Positions 33,716-45,400 of a stretch of 64,000 nucleotides of DNA are shown here, piece by piece (the stretch's first letter is position 1; the number at the start of each line of letters is the position of its first letter). The position numbers and the translations under genes are program-made. The notes below the pieces were generated by a model. The model ran no database searches, was not told the DNA's origin, and worked only from the letters and a program-made list of their open reading frames with translations. Origin of the DNA: Leucocoprinus leucothites. Its lineage: Eukaryota > Basidiomycota > Agaricomycetes > Agaricales > Agaricaceae. The DNA lies in NCBI GenBank assembly GCA_013368445.1, contig JAACJO010000003.1, forward strand, positions 2,356,001-2,420,000. The letters are read 5' to 3'.

Positions 33716-35615
33716 CTAAGACGACTCTGCAGACAGACCGGCTGTACGATGTTTATTATGGTACCAATTAGAATGACTCCATCCGTCATAGTTCCGGTTT
33801 TCTGGCCGGATAAACTTGTCCACTTGCAGAGCAGCAAAAATGTCTTCCTCCGTCTGAGATGCAACGCATTCCCAACGTCCCTTGCTCTTCTTCGTGAGTT
33901 TACTTAAAGGAGCCACTGGGTCGGAGTCTTCCGTAACCCATCGCCAAAGACCGTCGTTGCTGAGGAAGAGGTTTTTCTCCAGTGCCTTTGACTTCATCCA
34001 TTTCCAGAAGTTAGTATCCCCTGTATAGTAAAGGAGGGCTGCGCCGAGGGCTTTTTCTGCTACGATCCTAATGTTTTGTTGTTCGAAATGAGACCCGAAA
34101 AGTTGCGCAAGGAGACAGGGTGAACGTACCTGATTTGAAGGTTGCGGTATTCGCCTTGGCCATTTTGGATGGCCTGGATGCGGCTAGACACATCCTTCTC
34201 TGCCCCAGATCCAGGTAGCCTTATAACACCATCCCAAAGTCTATTTCTTCGTCTCCTGGAATCAGCAATGAATCCCTGCTGCTGGAGCTCGGGCATTAGC
34301 TGCGCTTGTAGGACGTTGAAGACGTGACTGGTTTTGGCGAGATCAACGTTAGAGTCGAAAAAGCTGCTGTATTTGGGATCTAGCTGTCTGCGCAGGATTT
34401 TGTGAGGTGGTAGAGGCTCTGGGACCTCGGTATAGCTGGGGTGGAGGACTAGTAGGCTGAGGTCACTTGACTCGACGCTACGTCGGCTTCAGGGAAAACA
34501 GCGAGTGTTAGAATGGCAAGGATGGGGACTTTGGGAGAGAGTGTGCTCACTGGTGACCGGCGAGGAACCACTTGTACGATGCATCCGTGTTTTGTCGGCA
34601 GAACTCCTATTTTGTTGTTAAAATCCCTTGTAGGAAGAGAGAAGGGGGTGTATTTACAAGAACTTCATGTGCTGCTTGGAGTGGGGTAGCTTTTGATAGC
34701 TGATTGCCGAACTTGAGTTCTAGTCGTTGAGAGATAGTTAAATGCTTTGCAAACTCGGGTTTGAGTAAATCTGTTGTTGATTGCAACCCAGCCGCCACCA
34801 ACGAGTGGACTCTACGAGGTCTAGGGAAAGAGGGTTAGGGTGTTCTTCAATGGATGGTTGACTGTAACAAGGCTAAAACTAACCCCATGTATGGCATCTC
34901 GGAGAGAGCTTTGAATAACTCAAGTTCTTTGGGATTGAAAGCACTGCGAAGTCCAGTCAGCGGTGGCCGATAGAGACGAAATCCGTAATAACATTTCTCC
35001 TGCCAGTGCAAGCTCGTGTAGCTTTTCCGTAAAGTACGAAAACCTGTTATAAAAGTGGTATCCGAAACCCTGCGCCGAGGTTAGTTTCTTCACTGGATCA
35101 TGACAGAAATACGACTTGACTTGCATGAAATAGGTCCATGGCGGAGGTGAATGGCTCCCTCGCTGTAGCAATGTGTGAAACCAGCATTTCATTGGTCTTG
35201 TGTGTCCTGTTGGTGACCATTCCGGATTTAAATTCCGTATTGTTAACTGTGCGAAATCTAAGCTGAATGCTAGTGAAGGCGCCCAAACAAAACGCGTACT
35301 TTCAATGAAGAGGTCAACTAGTCGCTGGTTATCAGGGTGATTCGCCTTTCTTGGTCCTAACAACGACACAGAACTTCTTGATTCGATTGAAGACCGGTAG
35401 CGTCCTGTCCCCACTGCTAGTAAAACATGAGATGTTGCTTGGCTACATGCGAAGTTCGACTTGCCCTTAGGACCGTCCTCACGTGTATCTGACTGGTCAT
35501 TTGGGATGCTGGTTTTGCGTGAGGCTTTGGGACTATAGAATCTTGAACTGGAGACGGTTTGGCCAACTTTGTGTAGTCTGCTGATCAGGAACCGGCGCTG
35601 GTACTGGTTGAACAT
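33716..35615 (-). CDS. Mitochondrial-looking DNA polymerase X homologue lacking catalytic aspartates
   Basis: The N-terminus (MFNQYQRRFLISRLHKVGQ) looks like a mitochondrial presequence. Further on, WFLAGHHRRSVESSDLSLL and VLHPSYTEVP correspond to the polymerase beta palm block [40 protein letters not shown] followed by TGD corresponds to the RRIDIRLIP...VLYFTGSDIFN block. The C-terminus SQTEEDIFAAL plus RPENRNY matches the thumb end of family X enzymes. Of the three metal-binding aspartates, the first is kept (SSD), the second is serine and the third glutamine. Family membership rests on this motif order; loss of polymerase activity is inferred. I start at the ATG at 35615, because the frame reads further upstream into the Snf5 start region. 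Exons are several and not all boundaries were fixed. Confidence 0.65.
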
Positions 35616-35745
35616 GGTGATCGACTTTGGAGTGTCACACCTGTTACGCATCACGAACGCGTCTCGTCTTTTCCACTGTGCCTGGCCAGAATTTGGAATC
35701 CAAGCTCTGAATTCCTCTCCCAATTCTTTGCTTTTTATCGTCATC
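35616..35745. promoter_or_regulatory. Bidirectional promoter between the PolX-like gene and snf5
   Basis: Only 130 bp separate the two divergent start codons, so control regions overlap. A C/T-rich tract lies just before the snf5 ATG. No TATA box is obvious. Confidence 0.55.
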
Positions 35746-37609
35746 ATGGCTGACGCACAGAACGGCGGTGCGTCGTCTAATTTTCCAGCTGCCTCAACCG
35801 CGTACGGGACAATGTCAGATACTCAGCTACGGCAAGCCATCAACCATATAACTTCGGCTGCCAATGCGACATATGCTGCCCCAGCCCCTCGGCCGGCTGA
35901 CCCAAAAGGTGATTGACACCGTAAACTGTGCACCAAAACACCCATTAATTATATACTTTCTAGCGTATATGAGAAATGTTCATACTTGGTCTGCAGCGAC
36001 TACACCACCACCCAAAACACCCGCTTCTGCCGCCAGAAATACTCGTGCTCGTCAAGCGCGCCCAACGCATGCATATGCTCCGGCAGCACCATACACACCC
36101 CCCATCTACGCTCCCATACCTATGGCTTCAGTCCCAACCATCCCACCCAACCCCCCGCGACCTCCATTACCATCTACTCCACAGGCGATCCATTCGACCT
36201 ATGCCTCGCGATTACGCACCGGAGCTACTCTTCTTATGCAGCCCACTTTTGCATCTACAACAACAGCAACACACTCACGAACGACGACGAGAAGAGGGGG
36301 TGTAGTGAATTATGCAGATCCAGGCTCAGGAGATGAATTCCCTGATGCTGGTGCAATCGACTCGGATGACTCGGATTTTGTGGCGAGTGGTGGTACACGG
36401 ACGGCAATTCGACAGACGAGAGGTGGTAGGATGGTTACTGGAATGTCTGTGTTCAGTTCAGCAGCCGGTCCATCAGGGACTCCCAATCGCATAGGCACTC
36501 CACAGGTGGATAGAAGTGAGCTGGATCAAAGTTACCTTGGACAAATGCCGCCAGAGCGGTTCATCAAACCGCGTCTCATGCAGCCAACGGTACATGAATA
36601 TCCGTATGTGTTTATTTTTCTCCCATTTTCTCCGATAGCCTGAGTTTTCATCCCTAGAGCACCAGATGCCTTGATCCAGCAAGGAGCAAAACGGACATCA
36701 CTCATTCCAATTCGCGTAGAGTTTGAAACTGAAACACACAGAATCCGTGACTGTTTTGTCTGGAATGTGAACGAAGAACTCATCAAGCCCGAAAACTTTG
36801 CCAAAATCTTCTGCTATGATCTTGACCTTCCCATGACTTTCGTTGACACCGTTGCGGCACAAATACGCACCCAGATCGAAGAACACGAAGGTGTAGCAAC
36901 TATGGAGCTGGGTCAGGACGGCGCTCCTGATTTGGATGACCTAGGACACAATGGTGACGAGCTACCAGAATGCCGTGTCATCCTAAGTGTAAGTGCCAAT
37001 TGCCCAAGCCCCACTACACATATTCATCAACTTTCTGTCTCGCTCAGATTGACGTTCAAATAGCTAACCACCACCTAATGGATCACATCGAGTGGGATCT
37101 TCTCTCCCCACTGACACCCGAAGTCTTCGCTCAGAAACTCTGCATCGAACTTGGTCTCTCAGGAGAAGCAATCCCACTCGTTGCACACGCCGTACACGAA
37201 GAACTCATGAAACACAAAAAAGACGCAATAGAATGGGGCGTCATCGGTGGTGAGAGGGAAATCGGTGGTGAAGGAGACACCGCTGGACCGAGGGATCGAA
37301 GTGGTTTCGGTTTGGTCAAAGATAAAACAGGGTTAGGGCTTGGTTGGGGAAGAGCGCCGAAGGATGGAAGAGGACCTAAGACGTTGAGGAGTGTTTGGAG
37401 GGATTGGCAGGAGGCGGATGAGTTTAGGACGAAGTTTGAGGAATTGACTGCGGAGGAGGTGGAGAGGAGAGAGGTTGAGAGGGAGCGAGCGAGCAGGTAT
37501 GTGATGATTGTTTTTCTGTTGTTGTATTTTTGGCTTACGAGATCGTGTGTTCAGGCGGTTGAGGCGAGAGACCTCAAAATTCCAGTCTACGAGGAGCAGA
37601 CGACGATAA
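35746..37609 (+). CDS. Snf5/Sfh1 (SMARCB1) chromatin-remodelling subunit
   Basis: This is the core SNF5-family subunit of SWI/SNF or RSC remodellers, about 545 residues in five exons. The N-terminal half is proline-rich and disordered (PPIYAPIPMASVPTIPPNPP), with an acidic patch (AIDSDDSDFVASG). The two SNF5 repeats are clear: RPT1 TSLIPIRVEFETETHRIRD with FVWNVNEELIKPENFAKIF, and RPT2 IDVQIANHHLMDHIEWDLL with TPEVFAQKLCIELGL. The C-terminal coiled segment WQEADEFRTKFEELTAEEVE ends in an arginine-rich tail (RLRRETSKFQSTRSRRR). The start ATG is at 35746 and the TAA at 37607. Sequence alone does not decide between Snf5 and Sfh1; the modest length favours neither strongly. Confidence 0.9.
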
Positions 37610-39477
37610 TATTCTTGTTGTAATTTTACTGGTATCTCATGTTCTATTATTATTGGTCATTTAATCACCCTCTTTTTTGCACATGAAGATCCTACACCCG
37701 TATCCCCGATCCCGGTTTCTCGCTTTTTGGTAAACGGTGAGCCGCGTCTAAATGACTCTATCCCACAGGCTACACAGGCGTGATCAATAGCTCGCCGCAT
37801 GTCAGGTCGTTTTCACCAGCTCGATAACTCAAGCCATGCAGAACGCACGAGTCAGGTCTGCCATGAGGAGGTTAGGAGGATAGACTCAATGCACGGTATC
37901 AGGAAACGATTCTGCCAGGGCAGGCTGAGCAAATGGTGCCACATACCGATGTTGACATTCGAGCTTTGTTCTCCTTGGACACTGCTGCCAGTGGTGCTGA
38001 CCTGATTTACGCCCCTTCTTGACATCCTCTGCTTCTTTACTCTGAATAATCTTTGTCCTGAGTGTTCTTCGTTCTTTTCTTATTCTTTCTTATTATTCTT
38101 ATTGTCGTTCTGAAAAGTTGTACCCCAAATCGGTTTGGAAGATTGACAGCCGCTTGACCTGCTCAGAAGAACTCTTGGATACCGACCCACTCCTGTCTCT
38201 GGAAATACTGTGCTGCGTTTTTTAGGAAGCAGCTCGTGATGACATCCGCTCAGCTCTTTCCTTATGTTGGTTTCACAATACGTCGACGAACGGCGAATGT
38301 TCCCTACAGAGTCGAAAATCTACCTTATCCTATCTACATTGCAGGACGGGGCCAATGTTCTATAGATTTGTTACACTTCGAGACGACTCCGCCACGGAGT
38401 GGCTCCATGCGACAATCACTGGCCCATACTGCGGCAGCCATCAGCAGCGAGTTCACCTCCTTGAATTCAGCGCTGTGGTCAACCCTACATTGGCGACGCT
38501 CGTCCCTGCGGAATGCAAAAGCGTTCAAGATCCGAACCTCTCCTGGTATGGTATAGGTGATGTGCAGGACACGTACTCTACCATGCAGCCTCTACCACTG
38601 TAGCCTCTACATTCAGACTTGAAACTGATCGATCGACCGAAAGAACCACCGTCAGAAACGACGGCCCGGTTCTTTTGCCTCGCACACTTGCGCATCGAAA
38701 AATCTGATCGACAGTCCGAGTTTCAGGAGAACCTCTTCCTTGCGTGACCCCATTATACTTTGCGGCTGAGAAATTCATGGATGATTCCCCGGCCGCAGAG
38801 TTCTGTGCCATTCCAAATATCAAGAAGACGCGGAAACACTCGTCCAGGGACCTTTTCGAAATCCCGGTATTACTCGACAGCTACTGAAGGGAAATGCAAA
38901 TGAAGATGGTTTTCATGGTGGATTCAGAGCCAATGGAGTATATCAAAGGCAGATCAGCTGTAGAGTTACTCGAGAGGGATGAGATGGTGTAGTTTACTCT
39001 GTTATATCATTTTCTAACGCATAGTCCAACTATCCATATCGTGATCAGAGGGAAGAAATCTCTCTTGTTTCATTTGAACTTGAATCGCAACAACTCCACC
39101 CAAAGTAACCTCTTCACCTGATACCAAAGCTTCCAGCAATTTTCCCGTTTCTGTGGATCAACTCCCGGTTCCCCAAGTGGCTCTGGCCCCAATAAATCAA
39201 CAAACCACGTCCACGGCGCCTCGATCCTGGCAAAATGATGTTCTTATGCGACGATCATCATTGAGTGAAGGTGTGGCACAAAGGAAGACAACGTTGGCCG
39301 AAAAGCAAATCACATGGAAACTAGTAAGAGAGACTATTCCGAGCACTTGAGGTCCACCGCTCCGGTCATGCCCTAAGCCTCTGGAATCTCTTCGGGAAGT
39401 ATGTTGAGTGGCTGCTAGGTGCTTCCGGTCGTATTTACTTCATGTCCTCATCAGTATCCCAGCGAAAAATCATAATT

Positions 39478-39501
39478 GCGATCAGATTTTGATCTGATCG
39501 C
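39478..39501. repeat. Perfect 10-bp palindrome with 4-nt loop
   Basis: GCGATCAGAT, loop TTTG, then ATCTGATCGC, followed at once by a T5 run. The shape resembles a small hairpin plus terminator, but no coding or RNA gene is evident beside it. Confidence 0.7.
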
Positions 39502-42231
39502 TTTTTGACCTGCCAGGGACGCGACGAGAGCAATTTTTCGCCCCCCTTACTACACAATCAAGCACAACTATTACTCATTATTAGCAGCCGGCCGCGCCCT
39601 TGTGTTTCGAGATCCTGAGCTATCCGTAGAAGCAAAATTCGGGAAATCTTCAAGGTTTATCCGAGCTGATGCCAGTGGTGTCTTGTCTCACTTCGCTTAG
39701 AGACGCAAGCGTTCATTCCGAGCAGTTGTCTATAGAAAACTGCTCAACACGGGCCTCGGGCGACCCTCTTTCCCGAGATTGGGCCATGGGATCCTGGATC
39801 TGTTCAGCACGAGCGCTTCACGCGGCTTTGACACTACACCTCATGGAATATCACGACACAAAATTATACCACATCAACTCCACGTACGACTTAGGGGCTC
39901 CCTGTCCTGCTTCTCAACTTTCTGCTTCTCAACGTTCAAGCCAAAACACGTGGACTTGGATCGAACGAGCATATGTTGGTGGCACATTTAAATCACGAAG
40001 CAATGAATTTCGCGATCCGACTTCAACTGTCCGAACTTCGCTCGACTTCTGTTATTCTTGACGCTCTGATCGAAATGTCCCGTTCACTACCGCTGCCTCT
40101 CCAGTACTGACGGATTCCCGATTGAACGCGGAACCCTGATTCGACCTACCTACAAAAGCGGTATCAAGATGTGAACGTTCAATTTCTCTGGTTTTATAAT
40201 TAATCTCGAGGGGATTTTGAAGACATCGCGTGGCTTTCAGTGAATTTAGGGCTAATTCTTGAAAAAAGGCGTGCCGCTTGGTGGCATAGCACCCCCGGGA
40301 GAAAGTGCGGAAGGGGAGCATTTTTGGGACTAGGGCGAGTGCACTTCGATGTGAGGACTCAAGACAATGGTGCATATCTAAACACCGGCGCCCTTAGTGA
40401 TTCTTAACATCATCAATTTTAACAAAATTGTAACTTTTGGTGGCCCGGTCACGACAAGTTACTCCGAGTTCCTGCCTGACCCTTCGCCACTACAGCGTCA
40501 AACTGATGGCTTTCGGCTCATCTCAAGTCAGGCTCTAGGCGTCAACGACACTTACATTGACGTATCCTGACGTACTGAAGAGGACTCGTATGATCGTGAG
40601 TATTCTGGAGAATCTTCGGCTGATCGAAAAGCGAGGCACTTTCATCTCAAAGTGAATAGGTGTTTTCCCTTGAAGCGAATTTCGAGGCTGCTATACGAGT
40701 TTTCTATTTCACGGATTATGTGGAACACTCCTAAATCGAATGCTCTCGCTGACATCACCCCGAGAAAAGTCCTCCAGAATTCCTCCGAAAATCAACGAAC
40801 TGAAAGCTGTTGCCTCTCCAGAGACAGAGAACAGTTAGCATACAGAGATCTACCGGTTGCCAAGTTCCATGCTACACGAATTCGAGCGATGAACGTTTGA
40901 TTATCCAATTATGTCATATTTCAAAACACAATTTTTTAGTTTGAGCGGCAAGCTCTTGGAAACATGTTGCACAGAGAGAGACTATGTACTCTGATTCTGA
41001 GGGCACATAATACTTCGACATCCACGGATAGGATAAGGAACCAGAGCATCTCTTCTTTCCATATCTTGAGCCTGTAGTCAATCGTGTGCGCATATCTCAC
41101 GCAAAGATGTTCAAACAGTCAGATATGATAAAATAGGTTGTGCTACTGTAGGCTTATGTCCGTTACCACCCCTCGTGGTTCCTCTTAAGGTTTTGCCCGA
41201 TGATCAACTGGGTGCGTGGCAATGAACCAGTCTCCAATACGCTGAGTCGGGGGAGATAAGCTCAGGGTTATCATTAAGCACAAGTTACAAGTACCCCAGT
41301 AGTTAAGTTATTCAAGGCCCCTAAGGACGTTTGGCTGGGAAAGTCATCAAGAGATAACATCGAAGAAGAGAAGGGAAGAGAGGCCTATTGGCCAATTGCC
41401 ATTTTGAGAGATGTGCTTGCCTAAAACTTCGGAGGCAATATGTCAAATACACTCAAGAGCTGTGAGCTTCGGATGATCGAATGGGCTGATCAGAGTTATT
41501 GGTTATAATTTATTGAATTCACGTTCTTCATTGACATTTCATTGAGATCTGTGTGATCACCACGATTGTGGAGTCCGAGAACAGAGAAGCCCAGGTTTTC
41601 GGTGACCAACATCTCGCCATTTCTTCCATCTTCGATTTCCACAGAAGCCACTGCTATTGGGGCTATACCCCACACAGAGATAAGCGGTCAAAGAAACAGT
41701 ACCACGAGGAATTATTGATCTTGGCCTTGTCATCCCTCGTTGCGGCAGCTTTAACGCAGCTCTGAGCTGGCCTTGAGAATTTCAAACTCACAAAAGTGAA
41801 AGAACTTACAATTCTCGGAGAAACTTCAGAACGAGTTTATTTTCATCCATGTCCCATGAATAGACGTAGAGCACATGATCGAGTCATTCGAGTGTCCCAA
41901 CCTCGAAAGTTCAGTAGGGGTTGCATGTAAAGTTATGCTCTCGGTGATAGCTCGAACCATCACCCGTGCCGAGGCCGAGGTTCCTGTGTATGGCAGCCGA
42001 AAACCATGCATTTTTGTCGGAGGGAAGAATATCGGACGTGCTGAGACTACTTAGATGAAGCGTAATGAGGAAATAAATGGGGACGCTGAGGGCGCGAGAG
42101 TCTAAATATTACCTCGGCAAATTTGGTGGGAGGGTGTCTTCAAAATCTCTCCCTGCTTCGGCAAGGAGTTGAAAATAAATGGTTCAAAAGTTGAAGTATA
42201 GTTTGAAGAGGCGAATTGCAATTATTAACGA

Positions 42232-42434
42232 CCGACCCTCGGGGGTTGGCTTAGGGCTGGAAGCCTCGCTGTTTTCATGATGCACCTCAACCCCGCCGCA
42301 ATGCTTTGTGTTTCGAGGTGCGGAAGAACCCGATACCTCAGCTGCCGCGAAGCGGTCTGAGGTAATTTCAGGGATTAATCGACGAAGTGATAATAGTCAT
42401 ATTATCCATGATCGTGTAAAGGCCCCTTTGGGCT
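42232..42434. repeat. Cluster of four to five GC-rich hairpins
   Basis: Within about 200 bp lie: CCGACCC (42232-42238) with GGGTTGG (42243-42249); GCACCTC (42282-42288) with GAGGTGC (42315-42321); ACCTCAG (42335-42341) with CTGAGGT (42357-42363), enclosing CCGC-GAA-GCGG; and GCCC with GGGC at 42422-42433. The flanks are A/T-rich. There is no ORF. It could be a structured RNA, or an insertion of mitochondrial-type spacer DNA, where such GC hairpins are common. Confidence 0.5.
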
Positions 42435-45400
42435 GAAAAATGAATGAGGAAGCAGGAAAAGTGGAAATTAAACGACAGCCCTCTTTACGGGCGCAGAACA
42501 CTATGAGCCTTCTCCGTTGCCTTTGATGTGGTCTAACGATATATATATTACTCCCTCAACGAGCATATTTTTGGGGTACCAGAATATCGTCAAGATATTA
42601 TAATATAGGCGCTCCATTTAAGGTCACCACGACGACCGAGTCGACCTTGGTGAGCCACAGTTGGAAAATATACACGACAGATAATGCATATATTTATATT
42701 GTGAAATTTCAGAGAGGAGACGCACCCATCAATCATAATGTTCGGGTCAATGAAGCGAGACAGGAGAATGGATAATCCCCTCGGACGCGGGGTAGATGTT
42801 CGGAGGGATGAATCGTCGAATGGATTCAGATCAAATGAGAAGCCGTGACACCATGAGTTTCCCGCTGTATTAGCCGTCGCCAAAACAAAGTCACCAGAAT
42901 CCATAAGGCCACTGGACTGGGAAGAAAGGAAGAATCCGAAAGCTGCCGTCCGACACCTTTGGCAGATAGTAATTACATATCAAGTTGTTCTCTAGGATCG
43001 CAGACAGATGTGCGGGGTGAACCATATTTGCCGAGCTGAAGAACACTTCCACTTCTGATAAGACGTTGTCCCTTTTTATTGGCATTGCATCTAGCCCGCA
43101 GATCAAATACCTCTGAATTGAAAGCGGTTATTGATAGGGGCGGAGTTTTGGATTGAGGGATGTGATGAGATGCATTGATTACATAGGAATAGCGAAGGAG
43201 CGAGGGGTTTGCCGTGACCCTGGGTACTGAACCAACAACGACACCGAAGTGCATCGGGTCAAGTTGAGCTACTGTAGTAGCTAGCCCATGGAGTGACTGC
43301 GGTGCGAATGAAGCCAAGGCTAAGCGAGTGGCCCAAGGTCTCTGTGATGCATGTGCATGATGGTTTGACGGATATTCATCTCAAAAATAGTGCACCTACC
43401 ATCAGGAATAGAAACATATACAAAGCCGAGTCTGTCCTTTGATGCCAGGCTCGCTCAGCGCTCCAGCCCCAACATCGACGGCGATCACAATATATTTCCC
43501 AAAAGTTCTTGAGCATAGCTTGCTCAATCTCCTGGTTTTTCGGCGCCCCCTAAGAAAAGAACAATAGGCCCAACTCTAGATTTGTCTCGCCATTTCGGGG
43601 ACGTGAGTTGAATGCCAACCGTCGGGCGCCGCCGAGAGACTCGAATGCGGGGGAGAAGGCTTATAGAGTAGACCTCGTCGGGGGCTTTCAGGGGCTCATT
43701 CGAAGGCCCTGTGTGATAAGAAGAGTCGGTGTTTGTTCTTACGGTGATGTGCCAAGTGGACTGGAGAAGTGTACGTGTGCACCAGTGCAAGCCATCTCAG
43801 CAGCGAAGAGGACGGAGGTGTGCGCCTGCAACACCGCCGTTGGCGACCGTACGCATGAATCCGCGCGTCTCGTCAATCTCCGGTGAGGAAGCTGTTTAAG
43901 CCTCAGTTTGATACGATGTGTTCAATGATGTGGGGTGGGGCTTACTGGTCTTCGAAGCAATGATCGATCCCCACACTCCGGTCTGTCATCGACCGAGGGA
44001 GGGAAAAGGACAAATCATGAAACACGGCCGAAGGATTCTGTGTACAAGTATCACTAGTCACTGGTCACAGCTGATAGTGCCAAGTTGGCGCCCTTTCGGC
44101 CAGTGCCAGCGTGTGATCCTGTTTCCAGTCATCAGTTTGATACACAAGTCATGTCCACTAGCATCAACAACCTGAATGGACATTGTGCGCTTGTTTGAGT
44201 GCTAGCGCTTTGATGATGGTCAAAGTTGTCGCCCACTTCGGCTTGCATATTAGTGTTCTCGGGCAGAACCGCATCCGGGAACTCGCGACGACTTGGCGCC
44301 ATGCAAACTGCCTGCAAGTGTTGTTCGACTGCATTCTTCCAACACCACATTCACTATGTGACCACAACTGTGGCTGTGGCTGAGCGCTCCCGGTCGCCCG
44401 GGATTTAGTGCCCCATCAACCCCATCAACACTGGAAAAGTTGGAAGTGCTGCATGCTCAAACTAAAACAATAATTTAAGCTAGCACCGGCAAAGAACTCC
44501 GTGTCAATTCAGAGAAGAAAGAAGTCGAATCAAAAATAATGAATGGTTCTGAATTCAATTAAGTATTTTAAACAATCAGAATAATTTAACCTACTAACTC
44601 GTGTGAGGCGAAGCACCTGGCCGACTCTCTTCCCACTAGTAGTGATACGAGTCGGAGCTTGATCGCACCCAGACTTCCAGTACTGGACAGAGGATTAGCG
44701 GTGGCTGCTGAAGAAGCCCCTTCTTGCGTTCTTTCTCAGTTCTCAGGTGCAATGTTATGGTGATGTCCCACTGACTGTCTGATAGAATACCGACATTCAC
44801 GCACACAGTCCAACCAACGATCTCTCTTCAGTTATAGGGGCTCAAACCCTCAGAGGTTACGCCGAGATTCTAACCACAGCATGTGAGTGTTCGATTTTTT
44901 CTACATAGAGTGAAGTGTTCTTGGAAGCCAGTTGGACTATGAGGTAGTAGCGGTGTACAAGTACGAAAAAGGGCAAAGAGTTCTCTCGAAATTGAACGGT
45001 AGAACACGGGCCCCCCGAAGCCACCTTGTGCTAATAGATTATCATGGCTGTAGACCCAGGGGTACGGGAAAGGCTAATTTGGCTGATTTTTGCGCCACAT
45101 ATCAGTGTTCTTTTCAAATCTGACTACTTTCATTTTCAACAAGTCAGTTTCTCCCCAAAGCCTCATGCCGCAGTCACCATCAACGTTCTTCCCTTCTAAA
45201 TGCCAATGTGGGGCAGTTTGGGTCATCATGCAAAGAGAAGTACGGTTACGGCGGCGATCCCGGAGAGTGTGGATGTAGTGCAGTGCGGTAGATTGGTGTG
45301 GTGACATGCCAAATGATGATAGTGATGGTGTCGTTTTTTTTTTTCAAATGTGTTTCCACCGCTGTACTGAAAGACGGACTACTACCGCTGGTGTTTTGTA

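Noticed and set aside
38355..38603. 82-codon plus-strand frame in the gene-poor region
   Set aside because: Short, unspliced and without homologous features; overlaps another open frame of similar length.
40211..42146. Inverted 12-13 bp match (ATTTTGAAGACA) suggesting terminal repeats of an element
   Set aside because: The match does not extend beyond about 13 bp, and several such matches are expected by chance in a 10-kb region.
42973..43317. 115-codon minus-strand frame that looks somewhat protein-like, with another frame at 42590-42904
   Set aside because: No start codon at its head, no recognisable family, and no convincing splice between the two frames. Worth testing by RNA-seq but not supportable here.
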